Origin: Serilophus lunatus
Lineage: Eukaryota; Chordata; Aves; Passeriformes; Eurylaimidae
Assembly: GCA_013399895.1 (NCBI GenBank)
Contig: VXBA01003716.1
Location: forward strand, 828,140-892,139
DNA length: 64,000 nucleotides
Direction of reading: 5' to 3'
The stretch's first letter is position 1; every line of letters begins with the position of its first letter. Of this stretch, positions 1-14,206 are shown one piece after another. The notes below the pieces were generated by a model that saw only the letters and a program-made list of their open reading frames with translations, ran no database searches and had not been told where the DNA came from. The position numbers and the translations under genes were made by a program.

Positions 1-3000
1 TCACTTCGAGCTACAGAAAAGTGGGAATTACCCTTCTAAAAGCAAGATCAGTTACCTCTTGTAGACCTGGACCTGGAATAGTGACCCAAAAAATGTCAGG
101 GGTTTGCTCTGTCTATTGCACCGAGGTGGAGCTGGACTATTTTCAATGGTGCCACTGGGAACAGCACCTGACCTATTCCAATTACAATTGACATCCATTC
201 TGCACAAAAGATTGTCTCAATATCAATGATGTCTTCAAAGGAAAAATGAAAGTCTAAATGCAGATCTCTCTAGATCTCTAAAATAACATCCTGCAAATAA
301 TTTTTCCGCAAGGTGGAGTCAGGAAAATGTTCCTTGTGCTTTAACCGTCTCAGAAATAACTTCAGCTCACGTTGCAGTACAAGGATCAGCTAGAAGGGTC
401 TGCAATGGCATGAAAATATTGCCTTTTCCTATGTGTTATTGATAGTGTGTGTAGTTGATGTTGCTACAACAATAAAAGCTATGTTATTTTTAAAAACAAC
501 AATATTGCAGGGAAAAATACCTCCTTTTCCTCTCGTGCATCAGGTTCTAGTCAGGAATATATTGAGCAAACTGGAGAAAGAAGGTTAAGGGAGTGTGGAG
601 GAAGGGAAAGTATGAGAATGCAGAGATTGTATTCTATACCTCTTGTGCCTCAGATGTTGCCCTTCACAGCGCTGCATTGCGTCCCCTGCAGCTGTGCTCC
701 GAGCTGAATTAGAAGCTGTATGAAAGCAGCCTGGAGTACTCTTTCTCTTAATAAGAACTGAAGCATATCTAGCCTGCTTTTCTCTTGCTTTCCCTACCTT
801 CCTTTCCAGCAGAAGAGAAAACATGAAATTGAGTGGGTCTCCTTCCCTGAATAATGCCCTGCAGGTTCCTCGGATCTTGATGTTTTGCCCACTCACATCC
901 CAGTACTACAATTTAGATGCAGGAACAGACTCCCCTCACAGCAAGAAACAGGAGATGATAGAAGCAGCTTGTGGTATGACATGTGAGCCAAAGACAGGAA
1001 ATGCAGATGTCACCAGGTCAATAACCAAGAGGATGTCCTCACTGGCAGTGTCTGCTTAATGCTTCTTGCCCACGCACTGCCTTTGGTGGAAGTGGTTGGT
1101 GTGCTGTGGTCAGTAAGTCACCAGTGACTCCAGCAGAGCCACCCCACACCATGTCAGTTTGCTCTATGCAGTGGGAGGAAGCCAAGCTGCAGCCTGTGCA
1201 GACATACCCTAGACAGTTTAAACCACAGACAGGAAGTATCTGTAATGAGAATATGGAGGCACTGCCTTCTCCACAGGTGTTGCACCATTAGCTGTCTGCG
1301 CCGACGGGGTCTGGGCGCCTGTTTGCCTGCGGCGGTGACCTCTGGGAGCCAGCCTATGTGGGCTGCAGTCACATCTCTGGCTGCAGGTAGACCCAGAGGA
1401 ACAGGCAGGTGAACAGCCCTGTGCTTCATCTGCCAATGCCAATGAAAAGAGTATTGACTGGGCCAAAGGCAAAGAGGCTTTGTTGAAGGCTATACTGCTG
1501 CTTCCCCCTTCCCTGGGGATGGCATTGTCACCACAGGGTTGGCTGATTGCTGCTATCTCGTTGCAGCAGTCAGTGTGTCGCATGGTGCAACGCAGCCCTT
1601 CAAGCCCAGACGCTAGGAAACAGGGCTCCAAAGGGAAGATCTTCACTGTTGGCACAAGTAGGGCTGAAAAACATGTCAGTGGGACAAGTGGCCAAAACAT
1701 GGAAAAGAAGTTGTTCTTCAGTTCTTTGCCAGGAAATGATGTAGTTCTTCTAATGTGTGTTGCCCTTTGAGAGAAGGTAACATCAGGGGGTTGACAATTT
1801 CTACATGGTTCTCTTTGCCAAAGACATCCAACCTTATTGTTCTTGGACCTGTTCTTTCAACTCTACTCATCTACCTGGGTTTACAGTGAGGTATACTTCC
1901 CACACGCAACTTTATTCTCAGGCAAAATTGTCTTATGCCAGTGATGGCACAGAGATGATGGAGAGCATTAAAAGAATGTGGTTAAATGTCATCAAAATTT
2001 GTGTAGCACAAGTTAGTTCCAGGGAATGCACTGGAAAATTACCCTGTTACATTTCTCTTTTGTCTGAACTGCGTTCAGAGGGTTATGCTATGGAATAACT
2101 GTGTGTGTATATATATATATATATAATATATTTCATGTATTTATACATATATTTTTCAATTATTTCAACTGTGTGGAAAAAGAAACAATGTAGCTGGACA
2201 TATCTAGTATCTATATAGATTTCTGTATCTTTTCCAAAGCAAGGACATTGGATTTTTTTTCTTCCCCAGAATGTAGCTAGTGGTACTCTTCCTCTTGTCA
2301 CCTAATCACAAATAAATCTTCTGTTTTGCTTAGTAATTGAAATTGGCATTTTTGCATCTGCTGCTCCTGGGCACGGCACCACAGGAATCAATATCATATG
2401 TGACAGTAACAATTGATTTGCAAGCAGTGGCACCTACACTGAGGATTTCAGGCCTCAGGGATCAAATAATTTGAGAGAGCAGTAAAGTAATTTTAAATCA
2501 TGAATTATCACAAGTGTAACTTAATTATACTGTAAGTTTGACACTATCCCAGCCAGCACCTGGAGTGTTCCCATGCTTATTGCTTGCATTGACACTGAGG
2601 GTTATAACCCAGACGCCTTCTCAGTGTACAGAGATACAACATAGTCAGCAGTTGGTTGTAGGTGAACCTGAACTTGGTACTGGGCTACTCCTCACTCAGG
2701 GAGTGGTACCTGGGTGAGCTGGAAGTCTGAGCTCTGAAGAAAGAATGAAAGGGTTGGGAAGAAGTTTCTTCAGTTGTCTTCTTTTACTGAAACGATATGT
2801 GAAGCTCCATCAACAAGACAATTTTTAGCTATTATTAATGAATGAATGTCAGTGGCAAGGTCATTAGACTTAAGGATGCTGGTTCCTTCATCCTTTGTCA
2901 AGGTGGCAGAAGCCTTATCTAACGAAATGTGCAATACATGGCTGTTCCTCGAATTTCAGTTTCTAGTCGAAATGGGACTGCAGAAGGTCACAGCATCTGG

Positions 3001-3530
3001 GGGAACACCCCAGGCTCCTTTAAAGCAGGAGAGGATGGATAAATGAAAGGAGGAGACAGCACGAAATGCTACCCTTAGATGTCTAGATCGAACTAGGTAA
3101 TGCTTCTACTGTTTTCAGCACTTCTGAGGTGTTCCTGGCTTGCTATTCTTTTGCACATATTGGTGCTATGCAAAATGGTCTCTTCAGATGATGAAGCAGG
3201 GATTAATGAGCCACACAGAAACACTAATTTGTCTGGGTTAGAGGAGATTCGTTTTGCTTAGACCATTAAAATAATTAATCTTGAGACTAGAAATGTTCAG
3301 CTAGTATTGCAGACTCAATAGGAGTTTTTTTCAGAAGTTGTAGCACAACACTACTAAATGAGAATTTCAAATTGCATGTTTTATTCTAAAATGTGATCTC
3401 TATTCTTTGAAAGCATTTAGAAGCTGCAGTTATGTAGAAAAAATTCTATGTCATTGCTCTTATAATTTATCCCACTATAATGTCTTGAGGCATCCCAAAC
3501 TGGTTAGTTCATCTGAGAGCTTCAAATCAA
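1..3530. other. Unique non-coding sequence, left edge
   Basis: No exon, RNA gene or recognisable transposon was found. About 1085-1640 is somewhat richer in G and C than its surroundings and carries several CpGs. It is open in several frames on both strands (up to 160 codons on the minus strand), but no frame resembles a known protein and nothing marks splice sites or a promoter. A TG/TA microsatellite lies at 2100-2125 and an AATAAA at 2311-2316. The remainder is AT-rich single-copy-looking sequence. Confidence 0.6.
2100..2130. repeat. (TG)n/(TA)n microsatellite
   Basis: A short TG run (about 2100-2108) passes directly into an uninterrupted TA run to 2125, then a slightly broken TA tail. 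This is seen directly. Such compound dinucleotide tracts are ordinary in vertebrate intergenic DNA. Confidence 0.9.
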
Positions 3531-3545
3531 GGGCTATATATAAAG
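3531..3545 (+). promoter_or_regulatory. TATA-box-like sequence
   Basis: The sequence GGGCTATATATAAAG is a very good match to a eukaryotic TATA box with a G/C-rich 5' shoulder. No CCAAT or GC box is evident close upstream and no recognisable gene follows. A 76-codon open frame starts at 3552, too close to be downstream of a TATA-directed start site. In AT-rich DNA such a match can be chance, so function is only a possibility. Confidence 0.25.
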
Positions 3546-6500
3546 TTTACTGTGTTAAGGGACAGAAGGGAAGAAACCTCCCCAGATGCAAATAAGTTGC
3601 AGAACTATAATCCTTGGTTGGGTCTGTGCCCTCCTGTCCCATCACACTCTCTGAGGAAACATTTCTGTCTTTTAACTTTTCCTCTCTTCACCATTGCTAA
3701 GTCTTTTATCTCTCATAGTAAAAAAGGAGCTGAATTCAGGCCATTTGAATCATTTGCAGGCATCAGAAGACGACTGGTATAGATCTCAGAAAGTACTCAT
3801 TGTGAGAAAACTGCTGCCTGTAAGGGGCAAATAGTAAAGCTATACAAGGGTCTTGTCCAGTTGGGAGAAAGCCATTGTCCTTGCATTTTGTAGAGAAGTA
3901 ACTGGCTTGGAGGAGAAACTAGAAAAAGAAAAGAAGTGGGGCTGATGAGAGAGGCTTAATCTCTACCCCATGATACTCCCAAGAATGGGTATGAAGTTTG
4001 AGTATCTTTGCACCTCCAACCATGAAATAATTTTCTCCTCTTATCCAGTCTTAAGGTTTGGGATCAATGCAGTACAGTTCGTTCATCTTTCAACGAGCTT
4101 GACTTTTAAAATTCTGTTTCAAGACTTCTACAGTTACAAATCTATCTGAAAAGGTATAAAATATTAAGGCACTGGTGTTAAAATGAGTGTACAGACTGAA
4201 GCTGTTATGGGAAAAAGCATTTGTAAAAACAATATTGGGATATAGCTTGTGTTGTTCTTTGATTTGGTTTGAGGGAATTCAGAAATTCTTCTGGAAACAT
4301 TTTTTAATGTAGAGCTGCTAGGTGAACTTGTTCTAGCAATTTTCCAAAACGGAGCATTGAGCTTTATAACCTTAGACATGGGGTTTTATTTCCAGCCCTT
4401 TGAGAAAAATGGGAGGAGCAGCTTTCCTTCTGACATTTACTTTAATTCATAAAAATTACAGGCATCTGCCAAAATATCCTAAATTGTGGAGGAGGTAAAA
4501 ATTGGGTCATGGAGAAAGATTAATTTTGAACAAAAATATTTGCCACTAGTTTTACATGAGAAGAGGAAAACAGTATGTGCTGCAGAAGTGCAGGCTGGCT
4601 GTGGAGCTTTTTTGCACAACCATGTCTGGCTCGTTACTTGAACAGAGAGTGAAGATAGGGGGCTAGCATCAGCATAATTTTCTTTGTGCCTGTTTGCTCT
4701 TCATCATTTATACATCAACCAGTCCCTACGCCCCACCCTTTTGATGTGGATTACTTGGATTTATTTCAGGCACCTTTATGGTGAGGGACAGGCAAGATCA
4801 AATTGTTACCAGACAAACCTTCCATAGAGGTCATATCTTATAAATGCAAAATGCTTTAGACAACTCTCTAGCAGCAGCCACAGCAGAAACCCTAGCAGCT
4901 GTTCCCCTAGGTGGAAGAAGGGAGCTTTGCAACTCATAGGCTCCTTCAGACGGATTTTTGTAACCTCCAGGGTGGAGTATGCAATTGGACAGAGGTGGAG
5001 CTGCTCCACCAGCTGGTGACAGCAGTGGGATTGAGGGCTTGTCACTGGAGAGCAATCAAACATCCATCTCTTAAGGGACGCCTGAGGATATCAGAACAGG
5101 GAAAGAGGGTTGAGAGTTAAATGGGAGATGATGTCAGCAAAACTGCCTACAGATTTAATGAGGATTTGGTTTCTGTTTCCCAGAACAGCCATTCACCTAC
5201 AGTAAAATAAATCCTCAAAAAGTTCAAGCACACCAGTCTTATGTGTCACAATGTGCCTCACTGTCCTTGGCACAGTCCCAAGCCTGATGTTGGCCTCATC
5301 TATGTACCAGAAAGCACTTACCCGGCCCACAGCATACTAAACAGCAGCATATCTAGGTGCAGACTTACAGGCAGAGCAGCTGCATCTTTCAGGAGTCACA
5401 TGCTTTCCTCTCCCTCTCCACCTAAGAGTTTTACCTTCTACACCGTTCTCAACAGCATCAGCTTGCAACCCAGTGACAAGATTACACTGGAGACTAACTG
5501 TGCAAGTGGGAACACCACCTTTATATCCTTCCTCTGCTTCCTAGGGCCAGCAAGGGATGTGTTCAGCCTCTCGGCTAATTAATTATTCTCTTTTGAAATA
5601 ACCCTTCAGTCATTTATTACCATTCAGCATTCTTTGGGATGCAGGAGAGGGTCTGAAACCAGTGTAATTCCCTGTTTGTGGAGGGGTGCAATGATGTCTT
5701 TTAAAAAAGTGTTATGTCTCCTTTTCACTAGGAGACATGGCAGAGTCTTTGTGGGCAATGATCTGCCTTTTACTTGTCATATTGTGACATGTTGATGGGA
5801 GATACCAGTGCATAACTAGGCACTGGTCCTACTTCCATGAGAAAACAGATAATATCCAATTTTTTTTTTAGATTATATTTAGTATTTTTAAATTATACTA
5901 TTCCTATGAAAATAATGTTCATACTTCAGCTACATAAAAATCAATTTATTAATTTCAAAAATATTTTAGAGACGTGAGGATTTAAACTGTTGCAAATGGG
6001 CTCTTTGCAACAAGTAATATTGGCTTTTTGACTGTGTACTTCCAAGTGTCAGTAATGATACAGGATGTGTTTTTTAACAAAAAAAACCAAAAAGGTCTAT
6101 TTGAGACAGGAGTTTCTCTGCTCTTTACTTTCGTGGCAGGGACTTCTCTTTTTTTTTTTTTTCTGGGTATGTGCAGTAATTTCTTGTTGGCAGTAATGTC
6201 TCTTCATTGAAATAAAAGGCATCTTCAGAGTGGTCACTCACTATAGGATGCTCTAAAATTATTTTCTGTGTGCTGCAGAATTGTTATTTGGAGGATGCAA
6301 AAATCTATCTGGCAGCATGTCCTCCAGCAGTATGAGTGTTCTGAATGCCACAATCATTCCTTAGAGGTGAATGACGTTATGGTGAGGCAGGCAAAAGCAA
6401 GAGACACTTCTCAGCGCAGCTAACAAAACAAAGGCATTTTTGTTTTCATGTGGATCTAAGGACTTATCTCTGACTAAGAAAATGTTTAAAATGATAGTTT

Positions 6501-9027
6501 TTAGGCAATTGTTCAGTGTCTGGAAATAACCACAAGGTTTGAATTCCCTTAAGGAAAGAGGGGACTAGGGCAAGGAAAGGCTTGGTGCATTCCTGATAAA
6601 GCTGTTCCTTTAGTATAAGTAACTGAAGAGGTTTGAGTTTGTGACTTGTAAGCTAGAGCCTCTGCCCAGATTTAAAACCATCTAAGTGAATGCATACAAA
6701 TGTGTTGCCTGATTTTGAAACGCTCTGTTAAAGATGATTGTTGCCCATTTTCATTATTAGGTTTTAGCCTTTACTAAGATGATCTACTGTGGAATAATGA
6801 TGATTTAAATTATAATGATTACTTAAACCCTGGACAGCCTGAACTCCATTGAAGCAACTTGACATATTCAATACTGTACTCACCTGAGGTGATGGCAAGA
6901 ATTGCAGCACAAAAGGTGATGCTTATAACAGACACTAAACTGTGAAGGGCTAATGTGCTTAGCTGAACTAAGTTTTCATCCTGCAAGCGCTAGGAAGCCA
7001 CCTGGGAGTGGAGAGAATTAAGAAATCCATATGGCATTGAAAGTGTAAACTCTCCTTGCTCTGGAGAAGGATAGAGAGACTTTCTAAATGCCTGCGTGCT
7101 GTCCCAAGAGCAAGGGGTTGACTTCAGAATTGCATTGCATACTATAGTGTTTCCAAGAGACTGAGGCATTGAATGCAGCAAGGTAGATGGTCTTCACAAA
7201 AGCTTTGCTATTGTGTGGAAAAAAGATATGATTTTGGGTTTTGATGGAAATTTGGGACATCTTCTGGTATTGACAACCTGGGATCAAGTAAGATGGGTTT
7301 AGTGTCTTTTATTGTGTTTCTTTTTCTTGCTACGTAACTAACTGTTTTTTGGAAGGAGGTTTCAGGGCAGCATAGGAAGCTGGGTTTGAAGCAACATTAT
7401 CTCCTTTCCTGTTTAAGCTCCCGGCTTGAGAAGTAGTTTGGTTTGTCTCTGAAAGGCAGGAAGCAACACCTGCAAGGTGGCAAATGAAAAAAAACGTCAC
7501 AGAAAAGGAATGTATCACAGATGGGGTTTGGGGGTTGTTTTAATCATGTGGATTGTAGTGTAAATGGCTGAGCATAAAAGTGATCATGCATTTCAATGTA
7601 CTCTACAAAGGCTGTGCCAGAAGAACATCTGAACTGACAAACCAGAAGACCAGCCACCCTGATTACTGCTCAGGGGCTTTCTCAGATAGAAGTGATGCTG
7701 ACTACATTATTTAGTCTTTTAGATACAGTGATAGTGAATAGGTTATTTCTCATGAGTGTGTTCAGTCACTTTTTGCATCTGGGCAAACTTCTTATGTTCA
7801 TAACATCTTTTGGCAAGGAGTTCCACAGTTGATCTATGCCTTAATGAAAGGGCTACCATTTGGGATTTTTTTTAATCTGTCAGTTCTGGTTGTTTGCTTT
7901 TGTATTCAAGTCATTCCCTACCCCCTCTCTTACTATATTGCTTGTGATTTTTAGGGGTCTGATGTCTGTCTCTAGCTTTCACAGTTCTGTTCCATAATTC
8001 TGAGTACAGTTTGGGGCAAGCGGAATGACACATCGGAACACGATGCAATATGGAAAATGTGGGCACGCCATAAATGTATACAGTTTCATAATTATGATTC
8101 CCTTGGTTTTCATTCCTTTCCTAATTTCTCATGTCATTAAATTTGTTTTCTGACCATTGATGAAGAAAGCACTGACATTTTTACAGTTCTCTCAGAATGC
8201 TAAGCCCTTGCTTCAAAGCATTCATTGTCATCTCAAAACTACTCATAGTTTGTGTAATGTTGCTGCTTTTCCCCATTAGTAGTTATTTACTTACACTGTA
8301 CCCCTCTGCCTTTTCATAACACTTCTGTTCAGTATTTTGGCAACTGTTTGTTGTCAGTCTTTAATAAGCTGATTAATTTATGCTTCTCAGCAAAGACTGT
8401 CATAACATAATACATTCTTTTCCTAGATTGTTTTTGTATATGTTGAAAGGGACATGTCCCAGTGCAGATTCTGAAGGGACATTTTTTGGTGACTACCTTC
8501 TACTACAAAACCCCCTTTTTTTCCTCTCTTTTGTCTGTTACATGATCATCTGGGGACTACTATGCCATGATGGATTACTTTCTTTAAGAATCTTTATTGA
8601 AGATCATGTTGGATTCCTTTGCATTTATAGAGAAGGAAGACTTGAGTTTCCCACAGAGAGTGCTCCAGCTGTGCCATGTCACAACTGGGGAAGAACTGAC
8701 TGCTATCAAGCAGTTCTTTAGAATAATTTAGGGGAAACTGTGATGAATAGCAAATTGCAATCACTATAACAAATTGCACATAAGGTGCTAAATCTAGGTT
8801 TATTTTCCATTAATAGAACATCAAGATTCAAAAAGAAAGTTCCTGTTTCGTTAGTCTTGTGCTGGATTAGCCAAGAAAAATGAGATTTGATATTGCAATT
8901 TATAGGACAGTCCTTCTGATTTACTTATGTGGGGAGAGAGTCATCTATAAATATTAACTCCTAAGCTATCTTAACTGATTAGGAATATAGATCTTAACAT
9001 GGCTATAATCTTAATTTTATGCTTATT

Positions 9028-9059
9028 CTGTGCATTCTGAGTATGCTGTGCATTCTGAG
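9028..9059. repeat. Short tandem duplication, 18-bp period
   Basis: The 14-mer CTGTGCATTCTGAG occurs at 9028-9041 and again, identical, at 9046-9059, separated by four bases. This is a local duplication and no function is evident. Confidence 0.85.
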
Positions 9060-11649
9060 CTATTAAACTTGGAAGAGTCTCATTTCCTCACTGATATGAT
9101 CATTCTGAAATTAAAAAAAGTGTTGTTGAATCATGATCAGGGTGACCAGAAGATAAAGCTTGATCTGCTGATAAACGATATGGTATTGTATTATATTTTA
9201 ATTATGTCATACCCTTCCCTCTACACACACAGCGTCTGTTAAGAACTTATTTCTTAATACTGAGTGAACCCAGGTGGCATTGTGAATGACCCAAGTCATC
9301 TCCTCAGTCTTCTCCACTGATGCATGTTAAGATCACTTAGACATTTACGTGGTGTGAAATGTGGGACTGGAATGAAACTGCAAGATAGACTGCCAGTCAG
9401 AGAGACATAGACTCCATGAGGGAAAAGTAAAATATGTTAAATGAGATGAAAATGAATAATTATGTCCTGTATATTATTGACTTGTTCTAACTCCAGTACT
9501 ATCAATAGAGAATTTTGTGCAATTTTGCTAAAAATAGATGAATGAGTGCTATTGACTGACATCAGAAAAGGATATTGCAATAACCCTCCACACATTTGGA
9601 AATTTAGGACATTGATTCTTCTGGCTTGGCTAGATAAATTACTTGAAGCCCATCTCCTTGCCTAACAAAATAAATTATGTAAGTCTTGTCAGTTATGGTA
9701 CAGTTCAACAAAGTTAGAAAGGCTTAAAATGTATTCAGACTGCTCTACGATCTAAAGAGCCCTGCTGCCAAAAAGTTACCTACAAGTAGTAATGTTGATG
9801 GAAAAAGTAAGTACAAGGAAAAAAGTAGTGCAGCGGTGGGACACATCATTTCCTAACCTGCCTTGGCAATCCATAACAATAGAGGAAACACTGTGTTCAG
9901 GTAATTGTTGCAGTTTGTCAAGATAAATAAATTTGGAAAAATTAAGTGTAGGTGACATGAAGGCAATAGGAGCAGTTTATCAAGCCAGCACTCCTGGTTC
10001 TTTCTGAAACAAGGTACTACAGGAAAAAAGGCTCTTTTTAGAGAATTCTGATGAAGTTGAGAATGGCTTAGCACTCCCTCAGATTTTCTTTTATTACTGG
10101 ATTTAAAAATATGATAAAATGGTTGTATTTAAGATAACTAAATTGTCATGATTAGAATGTCTTATTCTCCTTTTAAATGGACTGTGTTTACAGAGAATGG
10201 AGACTTCTCCTCTTGTAACTTAGTTACAGTCAGGAAGACCCTGATGGCTTCATTACATTTGAGCCAGGACAGAACTGTGCGAAGTTTATATCCAGGAGGA
10301 CAATGAAGCTCTCTTTGTCATGGGAAAATTGTAAATACAGTTTAGAAGATAGGAATCTCTTAGCAATCTCAGTGGCTCAGTGAGAACAGTAGGAAATAAA
10401 TCAAACACAACTACAAAACAAGAGTTGTAGGATGCTTCCAAAACTCACATTGTTTTATAATTTGAACACTTTTTAAAAATGCTTTATAACTGTTGAAGTT
10501 TATTTTTATTATTCAGTATCAGTATGCCAATGTCAAGGTAAGCAAAATTCTTTATTCATTCACAATGGATTAAGATGTTCTCCTACAATCTTTGTTTATA
10601 GGATCAGAGGATGTTTTGATGCTCAAAGTTCCTGACCATTGAAACTATGAAAAAGTTTTCTTGCAATAGCCTCTGAGGGAAAAATATATACTTTCCACAG
10701 GGCTGCAATATAGTACCTATATAATAAAAACCCTTTATGAATCATGTTGCCTTATTTTTCATTAGCTGTTGAACTAGTATAGCCATTATGGTGTTCTAAT
10801 ATAGTGCTCAATTTGCAGAAAAAGTTTTTTCTCATGTATTTCAGTGTGAAAATAATAAGTACTTGCATGATTTTGGTACTATGAATTTTGTGGCCAATGC
10901 TCTAGGAAACGAGCTGAAATGATCAAATTATTGCAAATTAATCTGCAGCTTCTAAACACAGGCCTATCATCTCTTAATGATTCATCATCCTGTGATCTTA
11001 TGAAACAAACAAGCGTGTTAGTTTTGGTCAGACAACAGGAATGACAGCTGTTTCAATTCCTTTTATATCAGAAAGAGACCAATGAACCTGTCCAGAAATT
11101 TCATGAAAAATAATTCTGTTATAAAGTTTAGTGGCATTTATGCCATGTGTTGGCAAGTGCCTTAAAGACAGTAGGTCAGTGGAATCCCAGGAGAATGTGA
11201 AAGTCATTCAGAGCTGGGTTTTTATCTCATGAAAACATCAATTGTAAGATTTTTATGCACCCATGGGATTACAGAATATACTTTATATTATTTCCTGAAA
11301 AAAATATTTTCTGCTGCTCCTCTAGACAATAGCCTTGAAACTTTTTTTGAGAAAATATTTCAATGTTAAATTCTGACTCGTGACATGAGAGGATGATATG
11401 CCTCACATGTTTGTTCTGTCCTTTGAGAAAGTAATTCCAAAGCCTCACTGAAAGCATTTGTAAGATGGCACATTTCTTTGTCCATCCACAGTTAAACTGG
11501 AACACTGGTTGCCATTGTATATGTGACAAGAGAATTCTGGAGGCAGAACACTCAGAATGAATGTAGGAAGTTTCTCACACTCTTAACAGACCTGTTATTA
11601 CTGAAAAGGCACAATATGCTTTCTTACTAATTAATGTAATGCACTGTTG

Positions 11650-11670
11650 TAACTAACTTTTGGTTAGTTA
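11650..11670. repeat. Inverted repeat, 8-bp arms
   Basis: TAACTAAC at 11650-11657 and its exact reverse complement GTTAGTTA at 11663-11670 flank a 5-base loop. It could form a small hairpin. It is AT-rich and short enough to have arisen by chance in a window this size. Confidence 0.85.
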
Positions 11671-14160
11671 TCTGGCTCCTTTTAATTCCAACTATCAAAT
11701 GATAAATGCTTAGTACAGTTGATTTACAGAAATATTTAGCATGAAAACAAATACCCATCTTAGTTTGAAAATAATGAACTAAAATCAACCAGTAAAATTG
11801 ATTTTACACAGCCTCTTGCAAAGAAGTTATTCTGATGATGCTATTGTGGTTCTTAGCGGAGCGACTCTCATCAATCATCAACACACTAAGTCTTAGAGTA
11901 CAAAGTATTATGCATTAGCAATGAAGTGAAATGTCAGGATTCAAGTTCCTGCTTGTTTATGAACTAAGACACAAGCACCAAATCTTGAAGTCAAAGAAGA
12001 TTTGTGTGTATGTACATATATATATAAGAAATATCCTAATCAGTTGACAGTACCACAGATGCACAGAATGTAGTTGAAGTGTGTATGCTGTGAAATCTAA
12101 TGAGCAATCTTGCTGTTGCTGATGAAGATCTTGTCAAGACTGAACAATTTATTCATCATCACTGTGTCCGTACCAGTGACAGCACAACTGTTAAAACCAC
12201 CAGATTAGTTCTATTTTCCCCTAAAAAGTAAAACAGTAGAAAACATTCCACCCACTCATTCCACATTGATGCAGCATACTCACTGAGCAGCCCTAAAAGT
12301 TAGCTGCTGGCAGAAAATGGTCTTAAATGTGTTCATTAGCAAACTCAGAGCCATGTGGAGAAGGAAAGGTAGAAAGAGATTTCCAGCCTGCACGGAAAAC
12401 TCTCCCAAAGCAAGAATCACTGGAGGCTGCTTGTATAAAAAGACTAAAGAGGCTGCCTCACGGCTTTGTGCTGTCTTGCTGTCGTAGAGTAGAAAACACA
12501 ATGTGCAGCTGGTAGGTATACAGAGAAAGTGTGGTAAATCAAAAAGAGTAGTAAACATACCTACTTGGCATACAAGGAATGTACAGAGCGCAAATTTTGT
12601 AGGACCTGTGTAAAAATTGAGTAAAATCAATTATTTTTCTCAACTGTGCAACAGAAGGTACCATCTGCAAAAACCTAAGAGTCATATAGCATATGGTAGT
12701 ACTTTTTCCTTCTTTTCTTTAAATGGTAGGAAGTATGTTACTGTGGATCCTTTCCCTTACTAGCTTCTCTCAGTCACTTTTTCATGTCCATTATGACAAC
12801 ACAGCTACTGTAAGAGGTAAAAGCTGTAGGTACATGTAGGTCCAGGCTTTTCATGACAGATGCATAGAAAACCACAGTGCAAGGAATTTCTCAGACCTTC
12901 CAATGGAAGCCCCAAACATGTAATATCACCTGTCACCACTGCAATAACAAAACTGCATCTTCTGTGATACAGTTTGGTTGTGTTCATGGGGCATTCTGGC
13001 TAAGGAAGTACAAAATGTAGATTTGTGCATGATTTAGAGCTACATGTAAATTAAGGCCACTTTAGAGTTATGAGAAAGAGGTCTGCATGGGGAGATAGCT
13101 TAATTTGTCATGCAACACATGACAAGTGATCCTGTGGAATTTCTTCTAATAGCTGCAGTGTAATTCTGGGCTGCACAAGCTGATGCCATGTGAGTTTAGA
13201 CAGACCTGCACTGTTGTTTCCTCTTGATTGCCGATTTACTTTAGCTTCTCATTGCAGGCATATACCTTGTTGTTCCTCATGTGCTGCCAACCAGAGCTTT
13301 CTTTCAGAAAGCTAGATTTTTTCAGAGATTGTCTCTGTAAGCAATTTCTCCAGTAGCCTGATATGCCATATCCCATTAAAGATTACAAAACAGAGCCAGC
13401 AAGTATGACTGGGGATTTAAGGGGGAAAAAAAGGTGTAATTTTATCTCTTGATTTGAAAATGTGCAAGAGAAGAAAATCTCGCCTTCAGTAATTATGTTG
13501 CTGAAAGAAATAGAGCTTGGAGATAATAGAAAGGCCAGTGTAGTAATTGCTTGTAGTACTAAACAGTGGATACAGTGGGAAATTTGAATTGCTTAATGAA
13601 CTGATTTTTATGTTGTATCCTTTAACAATGCCTGCAAATGTTCTGCTAGACACCCCATTTGAGACAGGTTTTTAATTGTTCCTTTTCTTTATCTTACACC
13701 ACTTACACAAAGATGAGGCAATGATATCCCTCCAGTAATAGAAGGATATGAAATGACTGTACAAATTTATATATTTTGAAAAAGCTTTAAGCATCTTAAA
13801 TTTGGATAGATGCTTTCACTCAGGACCCTCATTCTCCAGTCTCAGTAGAAAACACGTCCAAAATTCTTCCAGTCAGATAACAATACACATACGCCAGCTG
13901 ACGCCTTCTGGCTTTCTCACGTTGGAACCTGTTAGGAAGTGGATGAGAGTAACCTCTTTAAGCAGAGTTTTGTCCAAGTAATATCATAGGTGCCAATCCT
14001 TTTCATCTCCTGTGGTTTGGGCACCTTATTCTTCACTGGATTCCAGTTCTCATACCAGTACTTTCTAATGTATATGCTGGCCTACCCACCCAAAGCTTTC
14101 CTACAGAAGATCTGACACCAAAAAATGCTGCTTTTATTATTCACCTTCATTTCACTCATT

Positions 14161-14206
14161 GCCTTCCTTTCTCTTCCTCCATATTTCTCCTCCTCCCTCC
14201 CCCCAG
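14161..14206 (+). promoter_or_regulatory. Pyrimidine tract ending in CAG, splice-acceptor-like
   Basis: About 45 nearly uninterrupted pyrimidines are followed by CAG|G at 14204-14207, which is the form of a strong 3' splice site. A 60-codon open frame begins at 14233, but an in-frame stop lies immediately upstream at 14221-14223 and its product resembles nothing known. This is a candidate splice acceptor of an unannotated transcript at best. Confidence 0.2.

Noticed and set aside
1218..1700. 160-codon open frame on the minus strand
   Set aside because: Lies in a GC-richer patch with few stop codons in all frames. No homology recognised.
4945..5045. Possible LINE RT fragment (GTAACCTCCAGGGTGGAGTA)
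   Set aside because: Weak resemblance over about 25 bases without continuation. Not enough to name a family.
5241..5600. Possible solo LTR or gene fragment
   Set aside because: Slightly different composition and a 113-codon frame, but no TG...CA ends, poly(A) signal or internal LTR hallmarks.
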